Under the pieces are notes generated by a model. That model was given only the letters and a program-made list of their open reading frames with translations, ran no database searches and had not been told where the DNA came from. A stretch of 64,000 nt of DNA from Macrosoma leucophasiata (lineage: Eukaryota > Arthropoda > Insecta > Lepidoptera > Hedylidae). The DNA lies in assembly GCA_036365455.1 (NCBI GenBank), contig JAWQUS010000016.1, positions 16,949,001 to 17,013,000 of the forward strand. Reading direction: 5' to 3'. The position numbers were made by a program, and so were the translations under genes. Shown here in pieces: positions 21,015 to 31,332 of this stretch. Position 1 is the stretch's first letter, and every line of letters starts with the position of its first letter.

Positions 21015-21667
21015 TAGATAACTCAAAAATACACGAAGAAAATGAAATAAAATAAGAGCACCACACGCCTCTTTCAAGGTTCCCGCCAAAACTGACAATA
21101 GTATTTTTAGTCGGGCCAATTTTTATTTTTTTAATCTCAGACTGTCTGCGGCTGACAAAAATCAATACGCACGTAAACGGTTTTGCTCGGTAATTTTGGT
21201 CAGTAGGTAGGTAGGTAGAGATGAAGTGAATATGGACAATGTTTTTTTTTTTTCAAGAAAAAAAAAACAAAACAGTATTAAGTACATAGCTTTCTAATTA
21301 AATAATATGACGTCGTAGTTATGTAATGGAATGGGGGTTTTGGCGGAAACCTTGAAAGAGGCGTATGGTGCTCTTATTTTATTTCATTTTCTTAGTGTAT
21401 TTTTAAGTTATATTGAATAAATTTTGGTGGCATTTTGTTTGATATAGGTTTATTACAGTGCCCGTGTATATTGAAATAGAATAACAGTGCGAAAACACGA
21501 CCTTTCAGGCTGCCTCCAAAACTTCATTGTAAATGTTCTGGTAAAGTAGCCATCGCTTTACTCGAATGACTATATTATACTAACTTTTACGCTGCTTAAA
21601 TAAATACGAAATATCGTTTTACTTGACACTGGCAATATGCGTAATAGCGATGCCATAATTAATAACA
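21015..21667. repeat. Family E, inverted pair
   Basis: Left arm 21015-21100 and right arm about 21337-21415 are reverse complements: GAAATAAAATAAGAGCACCA and GCCTCTTTCAAGGTTCCCGC on the left, their complements on the right. The right copy then continues through the whole family E body in minus orientation to GCATCGCTATT's complement at about 21655. Together with 19403-19650 (plus) this makes a large inverted repeat over 2.2 kb. Confidence 0.75.
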
Positions 21668-22282
21668 GAAAAAAAATATGTAATGGAAATTCAATATTTT
21701 TTATTGAGAAAAAAAATGTGGTTCGCCAATGACTCATAAAAATTAAACTTGACTTCTGACACCAATATACGTAAGTAAATAAGTTTTTTTAAGATTTTCC
21801 GAAATATAAATTGTTTTTTTAAACTCACAGCTGAAAGCGTAAATAATAAACCCTTCGTACTGTTTAGTATAACGTATGTATCTTCACGCCAGGTCCTTAA
21901 CGGGGTAGGCAGAGACTGTTTAATAAAAATAAATAATATCTAATTCTGACAACTTACCACAAACATAAAAAATCCAATAGTAGCAAAATACACCGTCCAC
22001 TGCATAGCAAAGAATAAATCAAAATATAAAAAATATTCGCATGATTCCACTTTCATGCAAAGAGTGAACCATATCTACATATTCATAAAATTCAGAAAAC
22101 AAGGAAATATCGATATACTTATTTCAACACAATAAACATAAAAATCGTCGAATGACTGGCAATATGAAAACACTGAAAGAAATGACTCAATATTTATATA
22201 CCTACGTTGTTCGATAGGCAGAGGAGGAACATGTACCTGTGTAAAAAACAAGTGTCTGACCGTGAAAGTATAAATAATAATA
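21668..22282. other. No gene recognised
   Basis: Contains a small fragment of the family F LINE end (21878-21915, minus: CTTCACGCCAGGTCCTTAAC) and otherwise AT-rich sequence. Confidence 0.4.
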
Positions 22283-22505
22283 ATAATAATAGCCATTATA
22301 CGTCCCACTGCTGGGCACGAGTCTCTCCCCTTTTTGGGAGGAGGCCTGGAGCTTACTCCACCACGCTGCTCCAATGCGGATTGGTGGAGATACGGGTTAG
22401 TAGCCGGCTGTCGGATATTTTCAAACCGCCCATAAGGCCTCCGACAAGGTTTAACGACTGCTATCTATCGTTAGCAACTGGGACCGACAGCTTAACGTGC
22501 ACTTA
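22283..22505 (+). repeat. Dispersed repeat (family G), plus copy
   Basis: CGTCCCACTGCTGGGCACGA, GAGGCCTGGAGCTTACTCCA, CAATGCGGATTGGTGGAG, CAAACCGCCCATAAGG and CGACAGCTTAACGTGC. The inverted copy is at 52661-52984, a short one at 45722-45800. It is preceded here by (AAT)n. Confidence 0.8.
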
Positions 22506-22685
22506 ACACACCCGACCGCGCCCGTATCCCTTAACAGAGTAGGTCGCTTCCGATCTACACCAGCCGTTGGGCCATGTGCGCTTCTATGCAACGCATATTA
22601 AGTTTTTACAATTTGCTTTCCCGGGTGCGATACGGGACTTCGAAAAGTGTAAAACCGAATATCACGTCCCCGTAAGTTTACTAAC

Positions 22686-22855
22686 ACGAATCACGTGACA
22701 ACGAACGCACGGTACAACGAAAAACTTAGCACCGAATACACGCGACCCCGAATAACACCAGCTCTAATTCACTATAATACGAATCACTTGAAAACGAATG
22801 CACACAACCACGAAAAACTTAGCACCGAATCCACGCGATCACGAATAACAGAACC
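22686..22855 (+). repeat. Two direct copies of a ~75-bp sequence, period 93 bp
   Basis: ACGAATCAC begins at 22686 and 22779. Both copies continue with ACGAAAAACTTAGCACCGAA and TCACGAATAACA or close variants. The sequence is rich in CGAA and AACG. Function unknown. Confidence 0.8.
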
Positions 22856-22894
22856 TCCCTAGTTTAGGTTGAATAAAAGGTCATGGTACGGCCA

Positions 22895-22946
22895 CTGTTC
22901 TCGCACTCCAACATGCTTAACGCTACCTCGCAGCTCTCGCGCACTA
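22895..22946 (-). pseudogene. Partial duplicate of DOHH exon 4
   Basis: The 52 bp match 23127-23178 inside the last DOHH exon, with 6 differences, in the same orientation 232 bp away. The duplicated piece covers residues around [13 protein letters not shown]. It lacks the splice acceptor and stop, so it cannot serve as an alternative last exon as it stands. Confidence 0.8.
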
Positions 22947-23071
22947 ATTATACAGAAATATTAAAACAAAAACTACCAAGCACATTAAATTTCATAATTT
23001 AATTGTGATGGAATACAAAAAATAATACATTTTTAATGTTTCAAATTTAATTATGGGCGCGTTCTTCGGTA

Positions 23072-23201
23072 TCAATGGGCGCGTTCTTCGTTAGCCAGCA
23101 ACAAGTTCGCGTACTGGAACTCCGGGCTGTTCTCGTACTCCGACATGTCTAACGCTACCTCGCAGCTCTCGCGGACTACTCGACGAGGGTCGTTCAGGTA
23201 C
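23072..23201 (-). CDS. DOHH: DOHH exon 4
   Basis: 130 bp, acceptor TTTCAG, ending EERAH and a TGA stop at 23074-23072. The stop lies in a 22-bp-period direct repeat (ATGGGCGCGTTCTTCG at 23053-23068 and 23075-23090), so the C-terminal codons are duplicated just past the stop. Confidence 0.92.
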
Positions 23202-26200
23202 CTGAAATGTATTAATTGTTAAAATAATCTGAGATCCCGGGTGCGATTGCAGGAAGAGAAAAAGTTCTAATTGTAAGGTTTTAGTCGCTAAAGGGAATTC
23301 TGTAATAACTATGAATATCAATAGGCTCGCCATCTATCACATAGTGAGTTCTGCATATTTTTAGGATTCCGAGGCAAACCGAAATCCCTATTTTATATTT
23401 TTCGCAATGTCTGTCCGTCGTCGTCCGTTCGTCCACTTAAATCAGAGACTATTAGTACTAGAAAAATTTGACAAGAATATACATACATTATATTAGTAAC
23501 GCCGACAAAGTGATGAAATAAGATCTTGAAATCTTGTTTTAACCTCCCATACACGTAAAGTGGAGATGGTTGGGGGAGTTAGTCAACCGAACAATACATT
23601 CCAATAACGCATTAGTAAAAATAATAAAATGCATGTATGAAGAGAATGATGAAGGTAGACGAGACACGATAGGTATGTCAGGACCGGGATATCTGGCGCT
23701 CTACACTCTCGGCCTACCCCGTTAGGGAACTGGCGTGAATATACATAAATATAATGGAAAAAATTGATGTATAAAACCGGTTAAATTTTAATTTTATTTA
23801 ATTTGATTATTATTAATTACCTATTGGATAATAATTATTATTGTAAGACAAAAAACCCTCTTATTCATAAACGCACATTAGATACGTTTTAGCTATAGAA
23901 TGCTTTGTCTTTGTCAGTTGCATTGTCAAATGTGCAGGATAGAAAAAGACAAAGGAGACATTAGCAATCATCATCATTTCAGCCAAAAGACGTCCACTGC
24001 TGAACAAAGGCCTCCCCCAAAGAATGCCACAACGAACGGTCCTGGGCCGCCCTCATCCAGCGATTTCCCGCGACCTTCACCAGGTCGTCGATCCATCTTG
24101 TGGGAGGCCTGCCTACACGGCGCTTTCCGGTACGCGGTCGCCACTCGAGAACTGCTCTGCCCCAACGGCCGTCAGTTCGTCGAGCTACATTAGCAATACT
24201 TTAGCTAAAATACGTTTATGAATAAGGGGGTTAGATTTTAATTTTACTACTTTGTCGGAGTTACTAATATGTACCTCCCGGCACCTGTAAAAAGCGGGAG
24301 AGATTAAACGATGAAAGTATTAGGTTCAGTTTAGGTCATGTCATGGTAAGGCCGCTGGTGACAGCTCGGTGTTGACTGGTGTTCTAAATCGTTTGGTAAA
24401 GTTGCAGAAGACTAGTCTAATTGGCATGTTGTTAAGGTTTTCGCAGGTTTTCGCAAGCTTCATACATTGAAGAAATTATATTTGCGGATTTTCTCGCAAA
24501 AAAAAATTCACGGGCAGATAAATTCGAAGATTCGTGACCACGGTAGCTGGAAAGCGACCGAAACGTCGGGTAAAAGAAAAAGTTAGGAGTATTGTACACG
24601 AGAAAATCCGCAAATATAATTTCTAGTACCTAACGTTCCTGCAACGTGACCGTGCTGTGATATCATTGTCACAGATGCACAATATAACCTCATCATTATC
24701 ATCACTTTAGCCGAAAGACGTCCATTGCCGGATGAAAGCCTTCCCCAAACATGTCTACAAGTATTGTGCGACATTTAGAGAGAATATTAATTCTCTCACA
24801 AAGAGTGACATCTTAGAATACAGTAGTGGCAACCCTTCTACATTTTGACCTCTGGTTTGATGACTATGGGCTGTAGTCGTCGCTTAACATCCACGTGAAC
24901 TGCATGCCTGTTTTATTCATCATTACTTAAAAAAGAAAAATAGTTTGCTTGTTTCAGAGGAATAACAAAAATAATCATGAGTTTAAAACACCTATGTGTG
25001 CATGATTAAGTAGATTTAAAAATTAACCACTTTATTCATAAACATGTTTTAGTTAATGTGTTCCTAATCCTGCACATTTGACAATACAACTGACAAAGAC
25101 AAAGCATTCTATACCTAAAACATATCCAATGTATGTTTATAAATAATGGGGTAAATATTTAAAATAAACAATCATATTTACCTTTTCAGAACCTCATTGC
25201 ATTCATCTGTGGCTATGGAGCCGAGAGCTTCAGCAGCTTCGTGCCTCACCATCTCATGTTCAGACGTGTCCTCTAGAGTCTCAATAAGGAATGGCACACT
25301 ACGCTCGTCCTGCATTTGACCGAAAATGAACGCTACCTCATGCCGAAATAAGGCGCTCCTAGCTTTGAGACCTGGAATTAGAAGAAATTATATTATATTA
25401 GTAAATAATTTAAAGTAAAGATATGTTTTAATGATATATCATTAGGTATATAAATTAGGTCTCACAAAAAGTGTAGTTTGCTGTAGGTATATTTTATTTT
25501 GTACTGAGAGCCTCTCAGGCCTTTTACAAAATTAATTTTGAATATTCTATGGAATAAGTATTTTTGACTTTACCATTTTTTTTAAATTTGAGTTTGATAG
25601 TTACCCTCAAATTTTAATTATTAAAAAATAATGCTCCAAAAATCTTTTTAAACTTGTAATTAGTTGTAATACATTTGAATGACAAATATAATTATTACTA
25701 GTTATATAGTAGTAGTTTTTTTTTTAATTCAACATTGAAGCTGAATATTAATGTCTAGTTGTCAGTTTAGACTAAAAATAATAATTTTGACCTTGTTTTT
25801 TTTACACATATTTCATATGCAATTGGCTATTAAGCCATAATCAGATTTTCGTGCTTGATTTCGTGCTGATACTATATTTATATATGTACATATATTAGAG
25901 GTAGACGAGGCACGAGAGGTTTGTCAGGACCGGGATATCTGGCGCTCTACACTCTCTGCGTACCCCGTTAGGGACCTGGCGTGAAGATTCATACATACAT
26001 ATATAACATATTAAGATACTATTAAACATAGCAACACGGGCCACCGGCCGCGGAAGACTGGAAGAGAGTAGCCATATGCAGGCTTTCACCTGAAAGTACC
26101 AGCACAAGTGTTCCAATGCCTGTCGCCTAGATGTTTAAATGTGTGCGTGTAATTGTTTATGTATTAAAGTCAAGGTGTGTGTAGTACCTCATGTCAGTAA

Positions 26201-28149
26201 TAGACAATTTTTGTAGTGTGTGTGTGTCATTCGTCGTATTTCCCTCCGCAAAAAAATTACACTATTTTGCATCGGTAATAAACTCTACGGCTACTCCCCT
26301 CCGGTCCGCCGCGACCGGAGGCCCGTGTTGTTCTACGCCAGTGATTCCCAAAGTGGTCAAGGTGGACCCCCTTCAGTCCACGGGAGACACGATCGGGGTC
26401 TACATATGTATAAATAAAAATTGGAAATATGGGAATGTGATATAAATGTAAGTGGAAGGTCCACTGAAACCAGAAAAAAAATTGAAGGGGTCTACAAGAA
26501 AAAATAGTTTGGGAGCCTCTGCTCTATGCTATTAAATATTGCAACTCACCTTTCCCCAATGCTTTAATACTTTCTGTAGTGCCCAAATTCCGCAAACTGA
26601 ACATAGCTCTGTACCTTTCGAACAAAGACCTACTATCATCCATCAATACATCAGTCAATTTCTGGACATCCATTTCAGTGCTTGGTGGTGCAGGATCTAT
26701 TGAAAAATAGCGACTTTTTGACACATTTTCTTTTTTACTATCTTCAACCACCCAGTTGAGCCTTTGTAGAGCTATCTGGCATGTTTCTGCTACTTCTACT
26801 GCAGCATCATTTTGATATTTTTCAAGGAGATCACGGAGATTTGGGTCACCAATAGCGCCTAGTGCTTCACCTGAAATTTACAAATTATATAAATGAGCCA
26901 TTGAAACAATTTTGTTCTGAGTAGGTACAGTAAAATGGGCCAGAGAAAATGGGGGGTAAGGAACTGAGGAAATGTTAACAGAGCACACACATAAACAAAG
27001 GCTAGATTCACTACTTTTACTTTTTACCATTGATGCTTATGTAGATGTCTCTATGCTGGAGAAGTCACTTATCATCCAACAATGTGAGCTTGTTTCCTAG
27101 TTTCATAACATAAAAAACAGCTAAATTAGAAATGTTTAAGTTCAAATTCAGGAAACAAGGTACATTTATATCCTTCATTAATTAAAGTATCAAATAAACA
27201 CTTTCATCATACAAATGAATGATGAAGGTAGATGAGGCACGGGAGGTTTGTCAGGACCGGAATATCTGGCGCTTCACGCTCCCTACCTACCCTGTTAGGG
27301 AGCTGGCGTGAAGATACATATGTACATACATCATACAAATATGGCAAGCAGATAACTAGATATTTACCTAATGTTAGTATTATTTATAATTTTCTAGCTC
27401 CGGTTATTCCACAGATCACTTTTAAATTAACACTGCCGCTTCAACCACCAGATTTTGTCTGAATGATCACTAAGTGTGATAGTTGCCACATGGGACAAAA
27501 TAGAATAGACATTTACTTTCTTTTTATTATGTTCTATTTTCCTCTCAAATGGTTGCAATATTAACAAATAATCTTGTTCATAATCATATGGATGAAACCC
27601 GTTACTGGGTTCATTTTACCAGAATAATGAATAGCAATGCAACTCCCTAATCGAATACTGAATTAGGTGCAGTAAGTTATTTTATACAAGCAGCATATAA
27701 GAAGTCATAGTTCTAGTGCCTCTCAAAATAACAGATGTTTTATATTAAATTGCTCACTTTTTAATTTGCCCTCAATCAATGGTATCATTTAGTAGAGGAA
27801 GTAGCCTATCCCCCTTTCAATAGAACTTATCAAACTTATCGCGTACGTGCAAAAATGTTGATAACATACCTGCTTCATGTCTCACTATGGGGTCCTGATT
27901 TTTGTCTTCCAACACTTGCCTAAGAATAGGAATAGCTTTTTCATCCTGCATCTGTCCTAGACAATAAGCCAACTCATGTTTTAAAAGCACAGATTCGTCT
28001 TCAAAACATTCACTTATGCATTTAATAGCTGTTTCACCACCGAGATTTTTTAACGTGAAAAGTGCACGGAAACGCTCTTTCATTGGCCTCGCTGGGTCGT
28101 TTAAAACCTTCCCAATGTCTAGCAAAACACTTTCGCTAACTGTCTTCAT
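23072..28149 (-). CDS. DOHH: Deoxyhypusine hydroxylase, four coding exons
   Basis: DOHH hydroxylates the deoxyhypusine side chain of eIF5A, the last step of hypusine formation, in the cytosol. Coding exons on the minus strand are 28149-27870, 26870-26550, 25371-25182 and 23201-23072, with GT-AG introns. Joined they give 306 residues, close to the usual length of about 300. HEAT-type repeats fill the protein. The four His-Glu pairs that hold the di-iron centre are all present: H58-E59 ([10 protein letters not shown]), H91-E92 (RHEAGEALG), H211-E212 ([10 protein letters not shown]) and H244-E245 (RHEAAEALG), in two homologous halves. The start [19 protein letters not shown] matches the family N-terminus; an in-frame upstream ATG at 28191 would add an atypical hydrophobic leader. 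Introns are full of repeats. No frameshift was seen. Confidence 0.95.
23355..23470. repeat. Retroelement tail repeat
   Basis: TTTAGGATTCCG, CAATGTCTGTCCGTCGTCG and TTAGTACTAGAAA resemble blocks at 51655-51790 and 15850-15960. Confidence 0.45.
23628..23745 (+). repeat. LINE C-terminal fragment (family F)
   Basis: Translated, the conserved part reads [10 protein letters not shown].....[19 protein letters not shown] in the better copies, which resembles the C-terminus of LINE reverse transcriptases (compare the DRS.WR..R.AY ending of the RTE copy at 35205-36277). The plus-strand block ends GGAACTGGCGTGAA. Inside DOHH intron 3. Confidence 0.65.
23854..24232. mobile_element. Family C MITE interrupted by an RTE fragment
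   Basis: MITE ends lie at 23854 (CCCTCTTATTCATAAACG) and 24232 (CGTTTATGAATAAGGGGG). The interior holds a minus-strand 5'-truncated RTE tail (23969-24186) flanked by an 11-bp duplication ACATTAGCAAT at 23958-23968 and 24187-24197. It lies in DOHH intron 3. Confidence 0.88.
23969..24186 (-). mobile_element. 5'-truncated RTE fragment, 218 bp
   Basis: Same 3' end as 8658-9033: CATCAT tail, CAAAAGACGTCCACTGCTGA, GCCACAACGAACGGTCCTGG, and minus-strand coding for the RT C-terminus. The target duplication is exact. Confidence 0.88.
24471..24625. repeat. Penelope-related foldback fragment
   Basis: Arms AGAAATTATATTTGCGGATT+TTCTCG (24471-24496) and the complement (about 24599-24625). Between them, GGTAGCTGGAAAGCGACCGA and AACGTCGGGT match the PLTR-like arm at 4285-4463. 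In DOHH intron 3. Confidence 0.7.
24788..24910 (-). repeat. Diverged family A fragment, minus
   Basis: GTGGCAACCC, CATTTTGACCTCTGGT, GGCTGTAGTCGTCGCTTAAC and GTGAACTGCATGCCTG are in the reverse family order. Confidence 0.6.
25026..25154. mobile_element. Family C MITE, decayed copy
   Basis: Ends CACTTTATTCATAAACATG and GTATGTTTATAAATAATGGGG, with GACAAAGACAAAGCATTC inside. It sits just beyond the 3' side of DOHH exon 3, within intron 3. Confidence 0.65.
25182..25371 (-). CDS. DOHH: DOHH exon 3
   Basis: 190 bp, acceptor TTCCAG, donor AAG/GTAAAT. Carries the third and fourth His-Glu pairs. Confidence 0.93.
25888..25990 (+). repeat. Family F LINE end
   Basis: AGGTAGACGAGGCACGAGAG, CAGGACCGGGATATCTGGCG and CCCGTTAGGGACCTGGCGTG. 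In DOHH intron 2. Confidence 0.65.
26550..26870 (-). CDS. DOHH: DOHH exon 2
   Basis: 321 bp, acceptor TTTCAG, donor AAG/GTGAGT, phase 1 at both ends. Encodes the linker between the two halves (about residues 95-200), including the less conserved segment [19 protein letters not shown]. Confidence 0.93.
27218..27315 (+). repeat. Family F LINE end
   Basis: Same block as 25888-25990, in DOHH intron 1. Three of the seven copies in the window are in introns of this gene. Confidence 0.65.
27870..28149 (-). CDS. DOHH: DOHH exon 1
   Basis: 280 bp, ends in phase 1 at a CAG/GTATGT donor. Encodes residues 1-93 and part of 94, with the first two His-Glu pairs. Confidence 0.93.
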
Positions 28150-28214
28150 GTTTACCAAAACGATCAGTAAATGGAATATGTATTGTAGCAATTTTCTGTT
28201 GGAAATATTGGAAT

Positions 28215-28375
28215 GGAGAAAAAAGGTCCGGCCTCATGGAGCGATAAAATCGCTAGTCGCTTGACGTCACGCCGTCTGACGCTGTCACCAGCTGTCACGT
28301 CATAGGTAGCGATAGAGCTGAAAATGTTGAGCTTTATCGCTGGTCGCTCGTCTTATAATGGCGATCTAGTTGATT
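28215..28375. promoter_or_regulatory. DOHH upstream region with CRE-like palindrome
   Basis: A G+C-richer block starts about 65 bp upstream of the DOHH start codon. It holds a perfect TGACGTCA (28262-28269), a related CACGTCA at about 28297, and palindromic GCGAT...ATCGC elements. The motif CTCATGGAGCG...CGCTAGTCGC also occurs, inverted, three times at 30055-30360. This may be the core promoter, or a repeat that landed there. Confidence 0.4.
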
Positions 28376-28379
28376 TGTA

Positions 28380-28985
28380 TCGAAATGAAAAACCGTTTTG
28401 AGTTTGGGTTATTAACTAGTAATTGTGATATTTTATGTTTTGCTTTGTGTTGACTAATTATGCCCTTGTATTGTAAATAGAAGGACGCAAGAAAAAACGA
28501 AAATAATCTTGAATTGACCCTTGTGAGGTTAGGTACAAATTATCAGATTGTGTCGAATTCTGTGGGATTTTCAAATGCAGTGTATAAAGTGATAAGTTTC
28601 AATAAGAGTTAAGACCTGTTTAAGTTTCTTAATATGACTTTTAGTGTTAGACATTCATTTTCTAGAAATAGCATTGTTTACATAGTAATGTACGACAACT
28701 AACCTAACATATCAAAGTATCGATAATATTTTTTATATTATTTTAAATAATGTAATATTATATTGTATTATGTACCATTGTAATCGATAGATTTCTCGTA
28801 TCTTAATAAAATATTATATAAGCAATAAAATTTTTGTTCTCTCTTTTTTTTGCTATAATATACAGCATGGAAAATGATGATTTAAATTTGGAATAATTAG
28901 CAACAATATTTACAGACATCCTTTCACACGCTGCTGGTCGTCATATCAAAGTCAAAAAGTTTTATTTTTTAATTTGATTTTTTTA
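28380..28985. other. No gene recognised
   Basis: AT-rich spacer upstream of DOHH, no supported coding sequence. Confidence 0.4.
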
Positions 28986-29271
28986 ACGTAACTTCACGCC
29001 CTTAATCCCCGAAGGGGTAGGCAGAGGTAAATGCATGCATTCAATCATACATGCAAACACCCACGACTCGCCGGTTACGTTTTGGCCCATGTAACAGGTG
29101 GCGAACCTGTTGCCATCTCCGGGCACATTACCAAACTCCGGGGTACTGGGAAACTTCCAGAAAATGGAAAAATCCCAATAGAAGCAGAGATAAAGGATTT
29201 TAAACCGTTATCTCTGATAGTCCCCGACCCGGGAATCGAACCCAGGACCTCCAGCGCAATAGTAGTGGCCG
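28986..29271 (-). mobile_element. tRNA-derived SINE (family B) with 11-bp target duplication
   Basis: TGA, seven T and A form the duplication at 28975-28985 and 29272-29282. The minus strand starts near the tRNA-like head with box B GGGTTCGATTCCCGGGTCGG and ends CCCCGAAGGGGTAGGC complement before a T/A tail. Body blocks CATTACCAAACTCCGGGG and ACATGCAAACACCCACGA are shared by all copies. Confidence 0.88.
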
Positions 29272-29375
29272 TGATTTTTTTAGTTCAGTATGAACCCAGA
29301 TCCTTTCACAAGGAGCATCAGCATGAGACTCAAATTTTAATATGACCCCAAAAATCAGTTAGGATATCGAAAGAA

Positions 29376-29682
29376 CTATCGATAGTATCGTTACAACCAA
29401 TACTTTTGATTGTATCGATAGTACAAAACATGGTAATTAATACTATTAATGATCTGCAATATTATCAATACTATCGATAGAATTTAACTTCGATAGTCGA
29501 TACTATCGATAGTATTTAACTTTGATAGTCGATACTATCGATAGTTCTATCGATATTCTCACTATTGACACACTATTGATAGACTATCAATAGTCTATCG
29601 ACAGTAGCATATCGAGCGGCATCACTATTCTGCGGTGACGCTTCTTTTAGACGCGGCGACTAGTGTTGCCGATCTATCGATA
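29376..29682. promoter_or_regulatory. Cluster of TATCGATA motifs
   Basis: At least seven ATCGAT-centred palindromes (near 29376, 29412, 29471, 29503, 29535, 29547 and 29673), most of them CTATCGATAG. Two copies of a 32-bp unit containing TCGATACTATCGATAG are in tandem at 29482-29546. In flies, TATCGATA is the DREF binding site and CGATA is bound by BEAF-32. Whether this applies here is inference. Confidence 0.5.
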
Positions 29683-29691
29683 GTTTTAATC

Positions 29692-29757
29692 TATAAAAGC
29701 CTATACCATCAAGAATCTTTGAATAAAAGCAGTTCTAAGTTCTAAACGATGGTAGAG
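29692..29757 (+). promoter_or_regulatory. Candidate TATA box and tiny first exon, plus strand
   Basis: TATAAAAG at 29692-29699, then an ATG at 29749 followed after GTAGAG by a consensus donor (GAG/GTAAGT at 29757/29758). No downstream exon could be found to join it. On the opposite strand, 29968-29926 could encode MTLTQLNEHKEQFL before a GTTTGT donor. Both are weak. Confidence 0.25.
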
Positions 29758-30054
29758 GTAAGTTGATCCTATTATTACAAGTAGATGGTGTTTGCTGATT
29801 ATAAGGAAATAAGTTACGTTGCTTTAATGTACTATTCAGAATAAATAGCTGACTAACGGTGAGAACAGTACTCAATTTATATAAATCAATTGTTGGACAT
29901 ATGTATACGTTTGAAGAAAACAAACCTAAGAACTGCTCTTTATGCTCGTTCAACTGCGTCAAGGTCATGATTTTATTCAATTATCGATAACACTAACAAC
30001 ACTATAATATCGACACCATGCTACTGTTTTTCACCCGCGAGAAATTGAAAATAC

Positions 30055-30360
30055 TGTCAAGTGATCAGATTTATCGCTGGACACGAGCGACTAGCGACTT
30101 TTGAATATTGAGCCGCGAGAAATTTAAAATGAGTCGCGGGAAATTTAAAATGGAGTCACGTGACCAGATTTTACGCTGGAAACCAGCGTCTAGCGACTCC
30201 ATGAGGCCGCACCGGGGTATTTTTGTCGCTAACGACTAGCGACGTTTAAGACGCGGGACATTTAAATTAACACGCGGAAAATTTAAAAATGGTGTCACGT
30301 GACTGGATTCATCGCTGGAATTGAGCGACTAGCGACTGCATGAGGCCGCACCTTAATTCA
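30055..30360 (+). repeat. Imperfect tandem GCGACTAGCGACT repeats with CACGTG boxes
   Basis: Three diverged units, at about 30058, 30152 and 30291. Each has a GTCACGTGAC or similar E-box, GATT..ATCGCTGGA, then GCGACTAGCGACT, and two end CATGAGGCCGCACC. An inverted relative lies at the DOHH promoter (28215-28375). Confidence 0.7.
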
Positions 30361-30420
30361 CATCACATGCGGCATATATTGTGACAATTAAATGACAAAT
30401 GACATCTGTCTGATAGTTCT

Positions 30421-30800
30421 GACGTTTTTTTTTAATTATGGCATCGCCATAACGCATATTGCCAGTGTCAAGTAAAACGATATTTCGTATTTATTTAAAC
30501 AGCGTAAAAATTAGTATATTATAGTCAGTCAATTATTAATTAAGTATGTCAGTCAAGTGAGTTACAGTCAAGTTATTCGGGTAAAGCGATGGCTACTTAA
30601 TCAGAACATTTACAATGAAGTTTTGGAGGCAACCTGAAAGGTCGTGTTTTCGCACTGTTATTCTATTTCACTATACACGGGCACTGTTATAAACCTATAT
30701 CAAACAAAATGCCACCAACTTTATTCAATATAACATAAAAATACACCAAGAAAATGAAATAAAATAAGAGCACCATACCCCTCTTTCAAAGTTCCCGCCA
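30421..30800 (+). repeat. Family E repeat, longest copy
   Basis: Runs from TTATGGCATCGCCATAACGC through AGTTTTGGAGGCAACCTGAA, TGTTTTCGCACTGTTATTC, CAAAATGCCACCAAC and GAAATAAAATAAGAGCACCA to AAAGTTCCCGCCAAAACTGA. No coding sequence was identified. Confidence 0.75.
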
Positions 30801-31332
30801 AAACTGAGTTCTGACTTTCTGACGTTATTGGTGGTTAATGGTCTGTGGTTCTTGGTTCTGACACTTGTAGGGATGGGGTGGATTTGGATGGATACGAAAC
30901 CGCGGACTCTTATTAATATAACTTGCCTAACGGATGTACCTATATAATTCAAATAGATCTAAAATCAGATTTAGATCTGACTTAAAATTTAGAAACCGAT
31001 TATTACCATTCAGTACTATCCGGAGCCGGGCCATAGGCATGTTTGAGATCATAAAGAAGACGGATAATTAAAACTAATTTTGGGCCTGCAAAATCGTTAC
31101 TGGCTAACCCATTACACAGTACACTTACAGTAATAATTAGCAATCTAACCCAACTTTTACTTAAACATATATACATATTTCAATTCAAAAAATGCTTTTA
31201 TTCAATTTAAATTTATTTTTAATTTATTTGATAGTCATTTAAAAATTATTTGTACAGTGTTAACACTGGGCTCAGAAATGTATGGAACAGTATCATTCTC
31301 CTTTCTTCTAAATTTGAAATTATACCCATGAT
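30801..31332. other. No gene recognised
   Basis: AT-rich sequence, no supported feature. Confidence 0.4.

Noticed and set aside
28150..28191. Upstream in-frame ATG of DOHH giving a 14-residue hydrophobic leader
   Set aside because: DOHH is a soluble cytosolic enzyme, and family members start close to the second Met; the extension looks like 5' untranslated sequence.
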